This document shows, in pieces, positions 1-8,549 of a stretch of DNA of 64,000 nucleotides. The number at the start of each line of letters is the position of its first letter. Position 1 is the first letter of the stretch. Position numbers and translations under genes: made by a program. A model generated the notes under the pieces. That model made no database searches, was not told where the DNA came from, and was given only the letters and a program-made list of their open reading frames with translations. Source of the stretch: an uncultured Bacteroidota bacterium (lineage in GTDB: Bacteria > Bacteroidota > Bacteroidia > B-17B0 > Aurantibacillaceae). The stretch is from the NCBI GenBank assembly GCA_937873155.1, contig CALMVZ010000010.1, forward strand, positions 310,001 through 374,000. Direction: 5' to 3'.

Positions 1-118
1 GAACATTACGTACAACTTCACCGTTCTCCATAACCAAAACTTTATTGTCGGTAAATACACCGTCAATATCAAAGATCAATGTTGTTATTTTATTTAATTT
101 CTCTTTAAAGTTTTGCAT
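1..118 (-). CDS. KdsC-like HAD phosphatase, N-terminal fragment
   Basis: The first 39 codons of a gene that runs off the left end of the window. The start is the ATG at 118-116. The HAD motif I signature Asp-Ile-Asp-Gly-Val-Phe-Thr-Asp appears at about residues 17-24, with the Phe-Thr-Asp-Asn pattern typical of 3-deoxy-D-manno-octulosonate 8-phosphate phosphatase (KdsC, lipopolysaccharide core synthesis) and its relatives. The start overlaps the 3' end of the DUF2520 gene by 14 bp, so it is probably translated from the same messenger. Only the first motif is visible, so another HAD family member (for example an N-acylneuraminate cytidylyltransferase-like phosphatase) cannot be excluded. Confidence 0.75.
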   Translation of the reverse strand, partial: MQNFKEKLNKITTLIFDIDGVFTDNKVLVMENGEVVRNV

Positions 119-923
119 TGCCTTTTTGTTGTTTCTCTATGAGTTTGCTTAGCGATTTATAGATCTTTTTCAGGTCGGGATATTTTTTCAACAATTGTAA
201 ATGTTGCTTCTGTGTTTTTTTATCGCCTCTTACTGCCGGACCTGTTTGTGCTTTAACAGGAGAAACCGATCTTGTTTTTTTGGCGGTTTTCACAATGAGC
301 GGGATCAAATATTTAAAATAATCTTTTCCTAATTCTTTATCGGCGAAGTTATTGGCTGCAGAATACATCGCATTGCTGAAATTACCGGCGATAACTGCTG
401 CTAAATGTAATTTAAGGCGTTGTTCTGAATTTAATTTCACTACAGTATTGGAGAATAGTTTCGCGAAGCTCTCCATGAAATATAAAGCTTGTTTATCACT
501 GGCCTCAATGAAGATCGGAACTTCCGGCCACAATACACTTTGCCCGAAAGTGAAGGTTTGTAAAGGATAGAATACACCTGTATTTTTTGATGCAGTAGAA
601 ATGGCTTTTAATGGAACAGTACCTGATGTATGTAAAACAAATCCTTTCGCTTTTGATTTTTTTATTTTTGAAGCGAACGATGGAATGGCTGAGTCAGAAG
701 TGCAGACAAAAAAAAGATCTGTGTCCTTATCGACTTTACTCCAATCTGTAATGATCGAAGCTTTAAATTCTTTTTGTAGCTGTTTTAAGTTCGGTGTCAG
801 AGTCCGGTTGTAAACTGTAATTTCAAAGCGTTTAAAGAAAGATAAATGCGATACAATGTGCCAGGCTAGATTTCCACTGCCTATCACCAATACTTTTATT
901 TTAACGATCTTTTTACGAGTCAT
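105..923 (-). CDS. DUF2520 Rossmann-fold protein (reductase-like)
   Basis: 272 residues. The N-terminus has a nucleotide-binding Rossmann pattern (Val-Leu-Val-Ile-Gly-Ser-Gly-Asn-Leu-Ala at about residues 11-20). The C-terminal half is helical and matches the DUF2520 domain of proteins distantly related to pyrroline-5-carboxylate reductase and F420-dependent oxidoreductases. Substrate and reaction are unknown. It overlaps the end of ccmF by 11 bp and the start of the HAD gene by 14 bp, so it sits in one transcription unit with them. DUF2520 beside a KdsC-like phosphatase is an arrangement I recall from other Bacteroidota. No function in heme handling should be inferred from position alone. 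Confidence 0.8.
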   Translation of the reverse strand: MTRKKIVKIKVLVIGSGNLAWHIVSHLSFFKRFEITVYNRTLTPNLKQLQKEFKASIITDWSKVDKDTDLFFVCTSDSAIPSFASKIKKSKAKGFVLHTSGTVPLKAISTASKNTGVFYPLQTFTFGQSVLWPEVPIFIEASDKQALYFMESFAKLFSNTVVKLNSEQRLKLHLAAVIAGNFSNAMYSAANNFADKELGKDYFKYLIPLIVKTAKKTRSVSPVKAQTGPAVRGDKKTQKQHLQLLKKYPDLKKIYKSLSKLIEKQQKGNAKL

Positions 924-3522
924 GATTCGCTTTCGAAATTTTTAATTTCCGGACCCTTTCTATCATAGCAATAAAAGTACCGAACGCCATGGTTATACAA
1001 CCGATCCATAACACATTTATATAAGGGAACATCACTGCTTTCATAACAATGAAATCTTTAGAATTATTTACTTTTTCAGCCATGCTGATCTCAATGCTGC
1101 CTTCTTCAGGATTGATCCTCCAGAAAGAGAATTTTAAACCTAGTGCTTCAATTTTATCCGTTTCCGGGATCACCGTGTTTTTTTTGATGATGTATCTTGG
1201 CCTGGCTTTGAAAATTTCTCCGTTCGAATTATAAACTTTTAAAACCGCGGTCACTTCTAATAAAGAGTCATTCTTTTCATACTCAGCCTGGCTTAAATTT
1301 GATACGATAGAATCAATTACAATTATGGCGTTCGACGCGAATATTGTGTCGCCTAAATGACGGATGTAATTTTCAGGTGTATTGTATTTATTCTTATTGG
1401 TAGAATCAATCACCGTTCTCATATCAGCTGCAGTGATGTGAGTGTAAATATCACGGTTCAAAAAATGTTTCGTATCCGGATCAGCAGCTCTTCCCATTCG
1501 TGGATTATCCTGGATCTTCGGTTGTAATTGAAATGCGAATTCAGGCTTTCCATTGGGGTTCTTTGTAAAATAATTCACCTTGAAGTAAAAATCAATGCCT
1601 TTGACTTCTTTCCCTTCATAGGTAACTAAATAGGGTCCCATTGGTAAAGTATCGCCTTGCTCTAAAAAAATATTTTCCTGCCCGCTGAAACCTTCCCCTA
1701 AACTTTCAACTTGTTTAGCGGCTGTATTCTTAGAAAGTATGGCTTTTTTAGAAGTAGAAACCAGAGCCCCGATAATGATCAAAGCAAAACCAATATGGGC
1801 AATAGAAGCCCCCGACTTTGATATTTTTCCTTTAAGAACTCTCAGCCAATAATCTGCATTGGCAAGAACGGCGAAAATCCCCACTGTAAATAAAATACTA
1901 TAGGAAATGATCTCCCATTTGTGGATACCGCTTGCAGCAGAAAGATTCTTCTGAAAATAAAGTGGAATGGAGCAGGTGATTCCAAATGCAATGGAAATAA
2001 TAAATGACACGGCAAGTTTCTTATAAAACTCTTTTGCATTATTCTTTTTGAATTTCAGAAATTGTGCAGCCGCAATTAAAATTAAGATCACGATGGCAAA
2101 CGGAACGGCCCATAAATTATAATCCTCAACTTTTAATGGTGCTTTTTTAATGCTGAATAATTTATTCAATACAGGAACAGAAGTAAAGTAAGTGATCACT
2201 AAAGCGGATAGCAATAGAACAAAAGATCCGAGGAACATCCAGAATTCACGGGAGTATAATTCTTCTTCATCTTTTTCTTTCGGAAAATATTTATTGTAAC
2301 TATAAGCTGTTAATCCGATACTCGACAAAACCCAGGTATAAAATAAAATAGTTTTATATCCATACATCATTCCGAAGAACATCAGTAAGCAAGAACCCAT
2401 GATGTATGATACTCTTAATAGTGAATTTTCAATTAATAGGGCAACACATAAAAGAACAAAAGCTAAAACGTAAATCACTAATTGCCCCTGCATGCCAAGA
2501 TCTGTGAAGGCGTGAACGGAAGCTTCTCCTAAAATGCCGCTTCGTGTCAGGAAAGTGGAATACAGAACTAAAAGGAAAGAACCAATCGCTAAAAGATGCG
2601 TTGTAAATAAAGAACCGCCTTTATGTTTATTCACGATCATCACGTGTCCTGCACCGACTAAAACCAACCATGGCACCAATGAAGAATTCTCAACCGGATC
2701 CCACGCCCAGAAACCTCCGAAACTTAATGCTTCGTAAGCCCAGGCACCTCCCATTAAAATGCCAACGCCTAAAATTAAAATTCCGAAGTAGGTCCATGGT
2801 AAGGCAATTTGTTGCCACTCGTTGTGTTTTCTTCTCCATAATCCGGCCATCGCAAATGCAAAAGGAGGAAGTGTTGAAGCAAAGCCTAAAAATAATGTTG
2901 GCGGATGGATCGTCATCCAGTAATTCATTAATAACGGATTTAATCCGCGCGGTGTGATCTTTGCTAAATAATTTGGATCGGAAATATAACCCTGCACGAA
3001 TGGTAAATTAAAATAATCAGGATGTTCACGCAATAATAAGAAAGGAGAACTTCCTATTTTATGATCACCGATATAAATTCCTAAGATCATACTTGCTAAA
3101 AACACTTGTGCTAAAGAAAACACGGCCATTACGGGAGCTTCCCAATCATTTTTTAACGAGCGTTGCAAAATAATTCCCAATACAATATTCCAGAAGGTCC
3201 AGAGTAAGAAACTGCCTTCCTGTCCTTCCCAAAAACAAGAAAGGATATAGCGCATCGGCATTTCGTTATTACTGTGCTGCCATGCGTATTGGTATTCGTA
3301 ATAATGATTGACCAGCATGAAGAACATGGTGCCGATAATTCCAGTCACAGCAAACGCGTGGGTATAAAATGCATTGCGCGCGAATTTCAGATATTCTTTA
3401 TTTTTCGTGGAAAGATAAAAACCAACCAACGCTATCAGTGAAGCAACAAAAGATAGGATAAGAAAAAAGTTTCCGAGTTTGCCGAGCCAGAGATGTTCAC
3501 CTATGTATTCTATTTCTTTCAT
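913..3522 (-). CDS. ccmF: Cytochrome c heme lyase CcmF
   Basis: 869 residues, a polytopic inner-membrane protein of about 14 or more segments. It carries the tryptophan-rich periplasmic WWD signature of heme-handling proteins (Gly-Gly-Phe-Trp-Ala-Trp-Asp-Pro-Val-Glu-Asn, with the Asp at residue 275) and the early Trp-Glu-Gly-Gln-Glu-Gly-Ser stretch of CcmF. Near the C-terminus is a large periplasmic region before the last membrane segment, as in the family. CcmF takes heme from CcmE and attaches it to the Cys pair of apocytochromes. It is the fifth gene of the ccmB-C-D-E-F order. No CcmG or CcmH is visible nearby. Confidence 0.93.
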   Translation of the reverse strand: MKEIEYIGEHLWLGKLGNFFLILSFVASLIALVGFYLSTKNKEYLKFARNAFYTHAFAVTGIIGTMFFMLVNHYYEYQYAWQHSNNEMPMRYILSCFWEGQEGSFLLWTFWNIVLGIILQRSLKNDWEAPVMAVFSLAQVFLASMILGIYIGDHKIGSSPFLLLREHPDYFNLPFVQGYISDPNYLAKITPRGLNPLLMNYWMTIHPPTLFLGFASTLPPFAFAMAGLWRRKHNEWQQIALPWTYFGILILGVGILMGGAWAYEALSFGGFWAWDPVENSSLVPWLVLVGAGHVMIVNKHKGGSLFTTHLLAIGSFLLVLYSTFLTRSGILGEASVHAFTDLGMQGQLVIYVLAFVLLCVALLIENSLLRVSYIMGSCLLMFFGMMYGYKTILFYTWVLSSIGLTAYSYNKYFPKEKDEEELYSREFWMFLGSFVLLLSALVITYFTSVPVLNKLFSIKKAPLKVEDYNLWAVPFAIVILILIAAAQFLKFKKNNAKEFYKKLAVSFIISIAFGITCSIPLYFQKNLSAASGIHKWEIISYSILFTVGIFAVLANADYWLRVLKGKISKSGASIAHIGFALIIIGALVSTSKKAILSKNTAAKQVESLGEGFSGQENIFLEQGDTLPMGPYLVTYEGKEVKGIDFYFKVNYFTKNPNGKPEFAFQLQPKIQDNPRMGRAADPDTKHFLNRDIYTHITAADMRTVIDSTNKNKYNTPENYIRHLGDTIFASNAIIVIDSIVSNLSQAEYEKNDSLLEVTAVLKVYNSNGEIFKARPRYIIKKNTVIPETDKIEALGLKFSFWRINPEEGSIEISMAEKVNNSKDFIVMKAVMFPYINVLWIGCITMAFGTFIAMIERVRKLKISKANHDS

Positions 3523-3525
3523 AAA

Positions 3526-3599
3526 AGTTGGTAGTTCGTAGTTGGTAGTTCGTAGAGTAAAGTGTATTTCTACGAACTCCGAACTCTCAACTCCGAACT
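3526..3599. repeat. Inverted repeat built of AGTTnnn heptamers (copy A)
   Basis: Left arm 3526-3555 and right arm 3570-3599 are imperfect reverse complements (22 of 30 positions). Each is made of four tandem 7-bp units of the form AGTTnnn, so the RNA can form a long hairpin with a loop of about 14 nt. It fills the ccmE-ccmF gap, and its right arm contains the TAG stop codon of ccmE (3598-3600). Related copies lie at 4902-4979 and, as a half element, inside a gene at 52315-52340. Confidence 0.8.
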
Positions 3600-3981
3600 A
3601 GCTCTGTGGTTTCGCGTCGTTGTATTTAGATGGGCACTTCATTAAAATGTCGTTGGCGTGAAATTCCTCGCCATGCATTTTTCCGATCACAACAATTTGT
3701 TCGCTGCGTTCGAAATCCTGTGGTTTGCTTTTATGTAATACAACCCGTTTTTCCACACCTTTATTATCTACCAATGTAAAAGTGAATTCATCAGCGTTTA
3801 CTTTCGGATCATAAACTGTAGGTTCGTTCTTATTCAATTTTCCTACAACATGATATTCCTGGTCCGGATTGGCTAATGCTTCATTGAAATCAGCATAAGT
3901 ACTGGTGTTCTTAAGGGAGGTTAAGATCACGCCGATCGCAACTGCAATGACAATGATACCTACTATGTGAATTTTTTTCAT
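3598..3981 (-). CDS. ccmE: Heme chaperone CcmE, Cys-type
   Basis: 127 residues: one N-terminal membrane anchor (residues about 5-24), then the periplasmic OB-fold domain. In well-studied proteobacterial CcmE the heme is held through His in an HxxxY motif. Here the same place reads Cys-Pro-Ser-Lys-Tyr (Cys116, Tyr120), the CxxxY variant known from some archaea and deltaproteobacteria and common in Bacteroidota. The C-terminal tail after the motif is very short. It would receive heme from CcmC and pass it to CcmF. Its stop codon lies in the adjacent heptamer repeat. Confidence 0.92.
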   Translation of the reverse strand: MKKIHIVGIIVIAVAIGVILTSLKNTSTYADFNEALANPDQEYHVVGKLNKNEPTVYDPKVNADEFTFTLVDNKGVEKRVVLHKSKPQDFERSEQIVVIGKMHGEEFHANDILMKCPSKYNDAKPQS

Positions 3982-4028
3982 TTTGTTTCAATTTTTAATG
4001 ATCATGAAGTGTGTTGTAAGACTCTACT

Positions 4029-4244
4029 TCATGACTTTTTGTTCTTAATTTCTTCTTCCAGTTTTTTTACTTTTCTGTCGATCACAATTAAATAAGCTGC
4101 TACACAAACAAAAACAGTCGCCATTACAGCGATCACCACATATATTTTTCCTTCAGCACGCATACCGTCGGCCATAGGTGGTTCCTGTGCATTCACCAAA
4201 AGCGAGGTGAACAAAAAGATAAATAAGAGCAGTTTATTGATCAT
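4029..4244 (-). CDS. CcmD-like small membrane protein
   Basis: 71 residues: a signal-peptide-like N-terminus ending near Val-Asn-Ala-Gln-Glu, one membrane helix (about residues 34-54) and a charged cytoplasmic tail rich in Lys and Glu. Size, position between ccmC and ccmE, and a basic/acidic tail fit the small CcmD-type protein that helps release heme-loaded CcmE from the CcmABC complex. Proteobacterial CcmD lacks the N-terminal signal, so the match rests on context. It overlaps the end of ccmC by 11 bp, which supports translational coupling. Confidence 0.75.
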   Translation of the reverse strand: MINKLLLFIFLFTSLLVNAQEPPMADGMRAEGKIYVVIAVMATVFVCVAAYLIVIDRKVKKLEEEIKNKKS

Positions 4245-4896
4245 TTAATATCGAATTTAATTGTGCAATGCGGTTCTTAATTTCAAATACCCAGCAGCTG
4301 AATAATATCCAGCCAATAATTGCAGGATAAAAAACCATTCGCATATTGTTGTCAAGATCATATTTTCCGAAAGCCGGATTTCCGCCGTTTCCGGGATGCA
4401 GTGAATCCGTTAACCGCGGCAAGATCATAATGAACACGATCAGCATCACATAAGCAAAAATGTTATACACCGCTGAAATGCGAGCGCGTTTTAATTCATC
4501 AGGAATAGAATTTCTTAAAATAAAATAAGCGAGGTAAATTAAGATCCCGATAGCAACGCCATTCAGTTTCGGATCCTGGAAGGTCCAATAAGTTCCCCAC
4601 GTATATTTCGCCCAAAAACAACCGGTTATAATGCCGGGAATAGAAAAGAAGAAACCAACTTTAGCGGCGTTAAAACTTTTTGTTTCGAAAACAGTATCTG
4701 AAGATAATAAATAACGGATCGCATACCAAATGGAAACACTCATCATGAATAACATCGCGAACCAGATCGGCACATGATAATAAACATTTCTAATGGTCTC
4801 ATTCAAAATATCCAAACGCGGTACTGGTCCCATTAATCCCCAAAATATAGTGTAAAGGATAAGCAGGACGGAGAGTATTTTGTACCAGTTTTTCAT
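4234..4896 (-). CDS. ccmC: Heme exporter/handling protein CcmC
   Basis: 220 residues from the ATG at 4896. An in-frame upstream extension to 4977 is open but is made of the heptamer repeat, so I reject it. Six membrane segments are visible. The WWD-type heme loop reads Trp-Gly-Thr-Tyr-Trp-Thr-Phe-Gln-Asp-Pro-Lys, one residue longer and less Trp-rich than the proteobacterial form but in the right place. The His in Tyr-Tyr-His-Val-Pro matches a heme axial ligand of the family. CcmC presents heme to CcmE. It is preceded by ccmB with the repeat between them. Confidence 0.9.
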   Translation of the reverse strand: MKNWYKILSVLLILYTIFWGLMGPVPRLDILNETIRNVYYHVPIWFAMLFMMSVSIWYAIRYLLSSDTVFETKSFNAAKVGFFFSIPGIITGCFWAKYTWGTYWTFQDPKLNGVAIGILIYLAYFILRNSIPDELKRARISAVYNIFAYVMLIVFIMILPRLTDSLHPGNGGNPAFGKYDLDNNMRMVFYPAIIGWILFSCWVFEIKNRIAQLNSILNDQ

Positions 4897-4901
4897 GTGA
4901 C

Positions 4902-4979
4902 AGTTCGTAGTCGGTTGTTCGTAGTTCGGAGAGTTTTTTGGAGGGTTTTCTGTGAACTCCGAACTCTCAACTCCCAACT
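4902..4979. repeat. Inverted repeat of AGTTnnn heptamers (copy B)
   Basis: Left part 4902-4935 and right arm 4954-4979 are imperfect reverse complements, 19 of 26 positions when the first 26 bases are aligned. The array is the same AGTTnnn type as 3526-3599. It occupies the whole ccmB-ccmC gap within a presumed operon, so transcripts would carry a hairpin just before the ccmC start. Confidence 0.75.
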
Positions 4980-4983
4980 AATT

Positions 4984-5643
4984 TTAATCGTTCCAAAGAT
5001 ACGGAAATAAGAGATTAGCGAGCATGATTATAAGCACATTTAGGGCAGCTAATATTAACAAAAAATCATAACTGACGCCCCAGCTTAAACCGTCGATAGC
5101 CTGTTTGCTTAAACGGATGGAAACTAATACCATTGGCATAAGTACAGGAAAGCTTAAAATGCTCATCAAAGCGAAATTATTATTGGCTTTTGCCGCAATG
5201 GCGCTCATCAGGCTTAAAACCCCGGCAAATCCTGTGGAAGACAGCGCCAAAGTGATAAAAAACAGGCTGAAATTCTTGATATTTCCTCCAATGAACCAGA
5301 TATAAAAGAACAAGGTAATAAGGCTTATAATTAGCATCAAAACCATGTTAAAAATGATCTTGGAAAGGATAAATGATCTTGGCGAATAATAAGAGTAATT
5401 AAACAGCCCTAAACCCTTAGTTTCCTTTAAAAAACTCTTAGAACTTACCGTTACTGATGCGAATAATAAGATCACCCAAAAAAGGGCGTTCCATTCGTGG
5501 GTATGAATTTTACCGGTGAAAGAAAGGGCGCTTATAAATACGGTGGCCGCCACGTAAACCAAAATCCCGCCGAGGCTTGCTTTTTGCCTGAATTCCAAGA
5601 GAAATTCCTTTTTCAGGAGCGTGTTTATTTGGCTTAAGCTCAT
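4984..5643 (-). CDS. ccmB: Heme exporter permease CcmB
   Basis: 219 residues with six predicted membrane helices, the length and layout of CcmB, the permease subunit of the CcmAB transporter that powers release of heme-loaded CcmE. The N-terminus contains the family's Lys-Glu-Phe-Leu-Leu-Glu-Phe-Arg-Gln-Lys stretch, and the middle has Phe-Leu-Lys-Glu-Thr-Lys-Gly-Leu-Gly. The ATPase CcmA is not next to it and must be encoded elsewhere. Its ATG shares one base with the stop codon of the upstream toxin gene, so it may depend on that promoter. Confidence 0.9.
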   Translation of the reverse strand: MSLSQINTLLKKEFLLEFRQKASLGGILVYVAATVFISALSFTGKIHTHEWNALFWVILLFASVTVSSKSFLKETKGLGLFNYSYYSPRSFILSKIIFNMVLMLIISLITLFFYIWFIGGNIKNFSLFFITLALSSTGFAGVLSLMSAIAAKANNNFALMSILSFPVLMPMVLVSIRLSKQAIDGLSWGVSYDFLLILAALNVLIIMLANLLFPYLWND

Positions 5644-5900
5644 TATTTATAAATATCTTTTCTGTGACCAACCCTTCGAGCTTCTACGATTTTAACTTCT
5701 TCGGCAATTAAATAAACAACCTTATAATCTCCAATACGGATGAGCCAAATATTCTCTTTACTTCCATGTAGTTTCTTTGATCCTATGAGCCTTGGATTTA
5801 TAGATAAACCTTCAATTCCAGGTACTATTTTCAGAATAACAGATGAAGGTGATTTTTGAATCTCTTTTTCGGCAGATTTCTTAAATGTAATTTTGTACAT
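5643..5900 (-). CDS. RelE/ParE-family toxin
   Basis: 85 residues with the RelE-fold pattern: Tyr-Lys-Ile-Thr-Phe-Lys-Lys-Ser-Ala at the N-terminus, a Lys-Leu-His-Gly-Ser strand, Trp-Leu-Ile-Arg-Ile-Gly-Asp-Tyr-Lys-Val-Val-Tyr, and a C-terminal Arg-Arg-Val-Gly-His-Arg-Lys-Asp-Ile-Tyr. This is the usual layout of mRNA-cleaving RelE toxins, with the basic/His residues at the end. It lies 1 bp behind its antitoxin, and its stop overlaps the ccmB start by 1 bp, placing a toxin module in line with the cytochrome maturation genes. Confidence 0.85.
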   Translation of the reverse strand: MYKITFKKSAEKEIQKSPSSVILKIVPGIEGLSINPRLIGSKKLHGSKENIWLIRIGDYKVVYLIAEEVKIVEARRVGHRKDIYK

Positions 5901-5901
5901 G

Positions 5902-6096
5902 CTATAATTTGCCTTTTTTCCTGAGGTTTTTCTTTATGGTTTCCCATGAAACAGATGCTTCCTCAGTCCTTGATTCAGCAATAACCACATCAAAAAGGTC
6001 TTCCAACTGTTCCTCGTATTTTTTAAGGAGTTTTAGATCGATAACAACAGCCGTTTTCTGATTTTTATTATTGGTAATATAACTCACACCTTTCAT
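5902..6096 (-). CDS. Antitoxin of the RelE-type pair (Phd/RelB-like)
   Basis: 64 residues. The N-terminus (Val-Ser-Tyr-Ile-Thr-Asn-Asn) followed by Thr-Ala-Val-Val-Ile-Asp-Leu resembles the short DNA-binding beta-alpha start of Phd/YefM-like antitoxins. The C-terminal half is acidic then basic, as in toxin-binding tails. It comes first in the pair, as usual for autoregulation. A box TAACTTTA (6101-6108 on the minus strand), close to the TAnnTTTG promoter element, ends only 4 nt before the ATG, so the transcript may be leaderless. Confidence 0.75.
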   Translation of the reverse strand: MKGVSYITNNKNQKTAVVIDLKLLKKYEEQLEDLFDVVIAESRTEEASVSWETIKKNLRKKGKL

Positions 6097-6146
6097 GGTA
6101 TAAAGTTACGAAAAACTCTTAAATTTGAATACCAAAATCTCATAAA

Positions 6147-6707
6147 ATGTGTGATTGGCCAATAGGCGATAAATTAATGGAGAAGTACCACGATGAAGAG
6201 TGGGGTGTTCCGGTTTTGAACGATAAGATCCATTTTGAGTATATGGTTTTGGATAGTTTCCAGGCGGGTTTAAGCTGGAAAACTATATTGCATCGCCGCA
6301 AAGGTTTTAAAAAAGCATTCGCGAATTTCAACTATAAAAAAGTGGCGGCGTTCACTAAAAAAGATGTAGCCAAACTAATGAAAGATGATGGGATTATTAA
6401 GAACCGTCAAAAAATCGAAGCTTCCATTAATAACGCAAAGTTATTTATGGATGTGCAAAAAGAATTCGGAAGTTTTAACCGTTACATTTGGCAATTTGTA
6501 GGATACAAACCAATTCACAATAAGCATAAACACGGTTACGAAGTTCCTGCCACTTCTCCTGAATCTGATAAAATGGCCGCAGATCTTAAAAAACGAGGAT
6601 TTAAATTTTGCGGATCGACAATTTGTTACGCATATATGCAGGCAGCCGGAATGGTAAATGATCATTTGGTTTCTTGTCCAAGATATTCAGCATTGGCTAA
6701 AAAATAA
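6147..6707 (+). CDS. tag: DNA-3-methyladenine glycosylase I
   Basis: 186 residues, full length for Tag. It removes 3-methyladenine from alkylated DNA in base excision repair. The zinc-binding set of the family is present: Cys2 in Met-Cys-Asp-Trp-Pro, His15 in Tyr-His-Asp-Glu-Glu-Trp-Gly, and the C-terminal His and Cys in Asn-Asp-His-Leu-Val-Ser-Cys. The lesion-pocket region Ser-Phe-Gln-Ala-Gly-Leu-Ser-Trp is also intact. A minus-seven-like box TAAATTTG lies at 6120-6127. Divergent from the antitoxin gene. A weak hairpin with a T-run (6754-6770) follows. Confidence 0.95.
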   Translation: MCDWPIGDKLMEKYHDEEWGVPVLNDKIHFEYMVLDSFQAGLSWKTILHRRKGFKKAFANFNYKKVAAFTKKDVAKLMKDDGIIKNRQKIEASINNAKLFMDVQKEFGSFNRYIWQFVGYKPIHNKHKHGYEVPATSPESDKMAADLKKRGFKFCGSTICYAYMQAAGMVNDHLVSCPRYSALAKK

Positions 6708-6833
6708 TTTTTGTTTCAATTGCAATATTATTGAGGAATTTGAATAAGCAAATGCCTTAAAAAAGGCTTTTCTGTGGATAAATGAATTTCCTTTTAACAG
6801 GTAATTTGCTAAATTTACCGGTAAATACTGATT

Positions 6834-8510
6834 ATGAAGAAACTGATCGAATGCGTGCCTAATTTCAGTGAAGGACGCGATCTTAATATCATCAAACAAA
6901 TCACTCACGAGATCGAAAGTGTAGAAGGCGTTAAATTATTGAACGTTGATCCGGGTAAAGCAACCAACCGTACTGTAGTCACTTTTGTAGGAGAGCCTGA
7001 TGCTGTGATTCAGGCGGCATTTTTGGCAATTCGCAAAGCGGGGGAATTAATTGATATGAGCAAACACAAAGGTGAGCATCCCCGCATGGGAGCAACCGAT
7101 GTTTGTCCGCTTATTCCAATTGCAAATATCAGCATGGAAGAAACTGCTGAGTTCGCAAAGAAATTAGCAAAACGTGTTGGTGAAGAATTAAAGCTGCCAA
7201 TTTATTTATACGAATCAGCACAAGCTGATAAAAAGAGAAGCAATCTTTCGGTGATCCGTGCAGGCGAATACGAAGGCTTCTTTAAGAAGATTAAATTGCC
7301 GGAATGGAAACCGGATTTTGGTCCTGCTGAATTTGATGCAAAACGCGGTGCAACTGTTATTGGCGCACGGGATTTCCTTGTGGCATATAATGTGAATTTA
7401 AATACAACTTCAACACGCCGCGCTAATGCAATTGCATTCGATGTACGTGAAGCAGGGCGAGTAGTATTGGAAGGAGGAAAACCGGTTAAAAATGCAGACG
7501 GAACTTCTAAAACAATTCCCGGCACTTTAAAAAGTGTAAAAGCTATAGGTTGGTTCATTGAGGAATACGGTGTTGCACAGATATCCATGAATTTAACCAA
7601 TATCAATATTACACCAGTACATATCGCATTTGATGAAGTTTGTAAGAAGGCACAGGACCGAGGTATTCGTGTGACGGGTTCTGAATTAGTGGGGTTGATC
7701 CCATTGAAATCTTTATTGGATGCAGGAAAATATTTCTTAAAGAAACAGCAACGCAGTATTGGTGTAAGCGAAAAGGAATTAATTAAGATCGCTGTTAAAT
7801 CAATGGGATTGGATGAATTAGGTCCATTCAAACCGGAAGAACGCATCATAGAATATTTATTGAAAGAAAAGGCAAATACAAAATTGATCAGCATGACGCT
7901 GACTGATTTTGCTGATGAAACGGCGAGTGAGAGTCCTGCGCCGGGTGGAGGTTCCATTGCAGCCTATGTTGGAAGTTTGGGTGCTTCATTGGCGACGATG
8001 GTTGCGAATTTAAGTTCACACAAAAAAGGTTGGGACGACAGATGGGAAGAATTCAGTGGTTGGGCAGAGAAGGGTGAGAAATACAAGAATGAATTATTGT
8101 ATTTAGTGGATAAAGATACCGCCGCCTTCAATATGATCATGGCAGCATTCGGTTTACCGAAAGCAACTGATGAAGAAAAGAAGATCAGGACACAGGCGAT
8201 ACAGGACGCTACAAAATTCGCAATAGAAATTCCTTTCAAAGTGATGCAGGTGTCACTCGAAAGCATGGCATTGATAAAGGCAATGGCAGATATTGGAAAT
8301 CCAAATTCAGTAAGTGATGCGGGTGTTGGCGCTTTATGTGCGCGTAGCGCTGTGATGGGCGCATTCATGAACGTCCGTATCAACGCTGCAGGATATGAGG
8401 ATAAGAATTTTGTGAATGATATTGTTGCAAAGGGAAAGAAAATTGAAAATGATACTGTCGCTCTCGAAAAAGAGATATTGGAGATCGTCAATAAGAAAAT
8501 AGGAATTTAA
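6834..8510 (+). CDS. ftcD: Bifunctional formimidoyltransferase-cyclodeaminase
   Basis: 558 residues. Residues 1 to about 330 form the glutamate formimidoyltransferase part (start Ile-Glu-Cys-Val-Pro-Asn-Phe-Ser-Glu-Gly, and Gly-Glu-His-Pro-Arg-Met-Gly-Ala with the catalytic His near residue 81). Residues from about 350 are the formimidoyltetrahydrofolate cyclodeaminase (Ser-Pro-Ala-Pro-Gly-Gly-Gly-Ser). It moves the formimino group from histidine breakdown to folate and deaminates it to methenyl-THF. The fused form is the animal-type arrangement and also occurs in Bacteroidota. No other hut gene is adjacent. A short imperfect palindrome (about 6801-6820) precedes the start and could be an operator. 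Confidence 0.94.
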   Translation: MKKLIECVPNFSEGRDLNIIKQITHEIESVEGVKLLNVDPGKATNRTVVTFVGEPDAVIQAAFLAIRKAGELIDMSKHKGEHPRMGATDVCPLIPIANISMEETAEFAKKLAKRVGEELKLPIYLYESAQADKKRSNLSVIRAGEYEGFFKKIKLPEWKPDFGPAEFDAKRGATVIGARDFLVAYNVNLNTTSTRRANAIAFDVREAGRVVLEGGKPVKNADGTSKTIPGTLKSVKAIGWFIEEYGVAQISMNLTNINITPVHIAFDEVCKKAQDRGIRVTGSELVGLIPLKSLLDAGKYFLKKQQRSIGVSEKELIKIAVKSMGLDELGPFKPEERIIEYLLKEKANTKLISMTLTDFADETASESPAPGGGSIAAYVGSLGASLATMVANLSSHKKGWDDRWEEFSGWAEKGEKYKNELLYLVDKDTAAFNMIMAAFGLPKATDEEKKIRTQAIQDATKFAIEIPFKVMQVSLESMALIKAMADIGNPNSVSDAGVGALCARSAVMGAFMNVRINAAGYEDKNFVNDIVAKGKKIENDTVALEKEILEIVNKKIGI

Positions 8511-8549
8511 TACTTCGGCAAGCTTAGTAACCAATATTAAAACCAGAAA

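Noticed and set aside
4897-4977. N-terminal extension of ccmC
   Set aside because: It is the heptamer repeat in an open frame, and the ATG at 4896 is followed at once by the expected first membrane helix.
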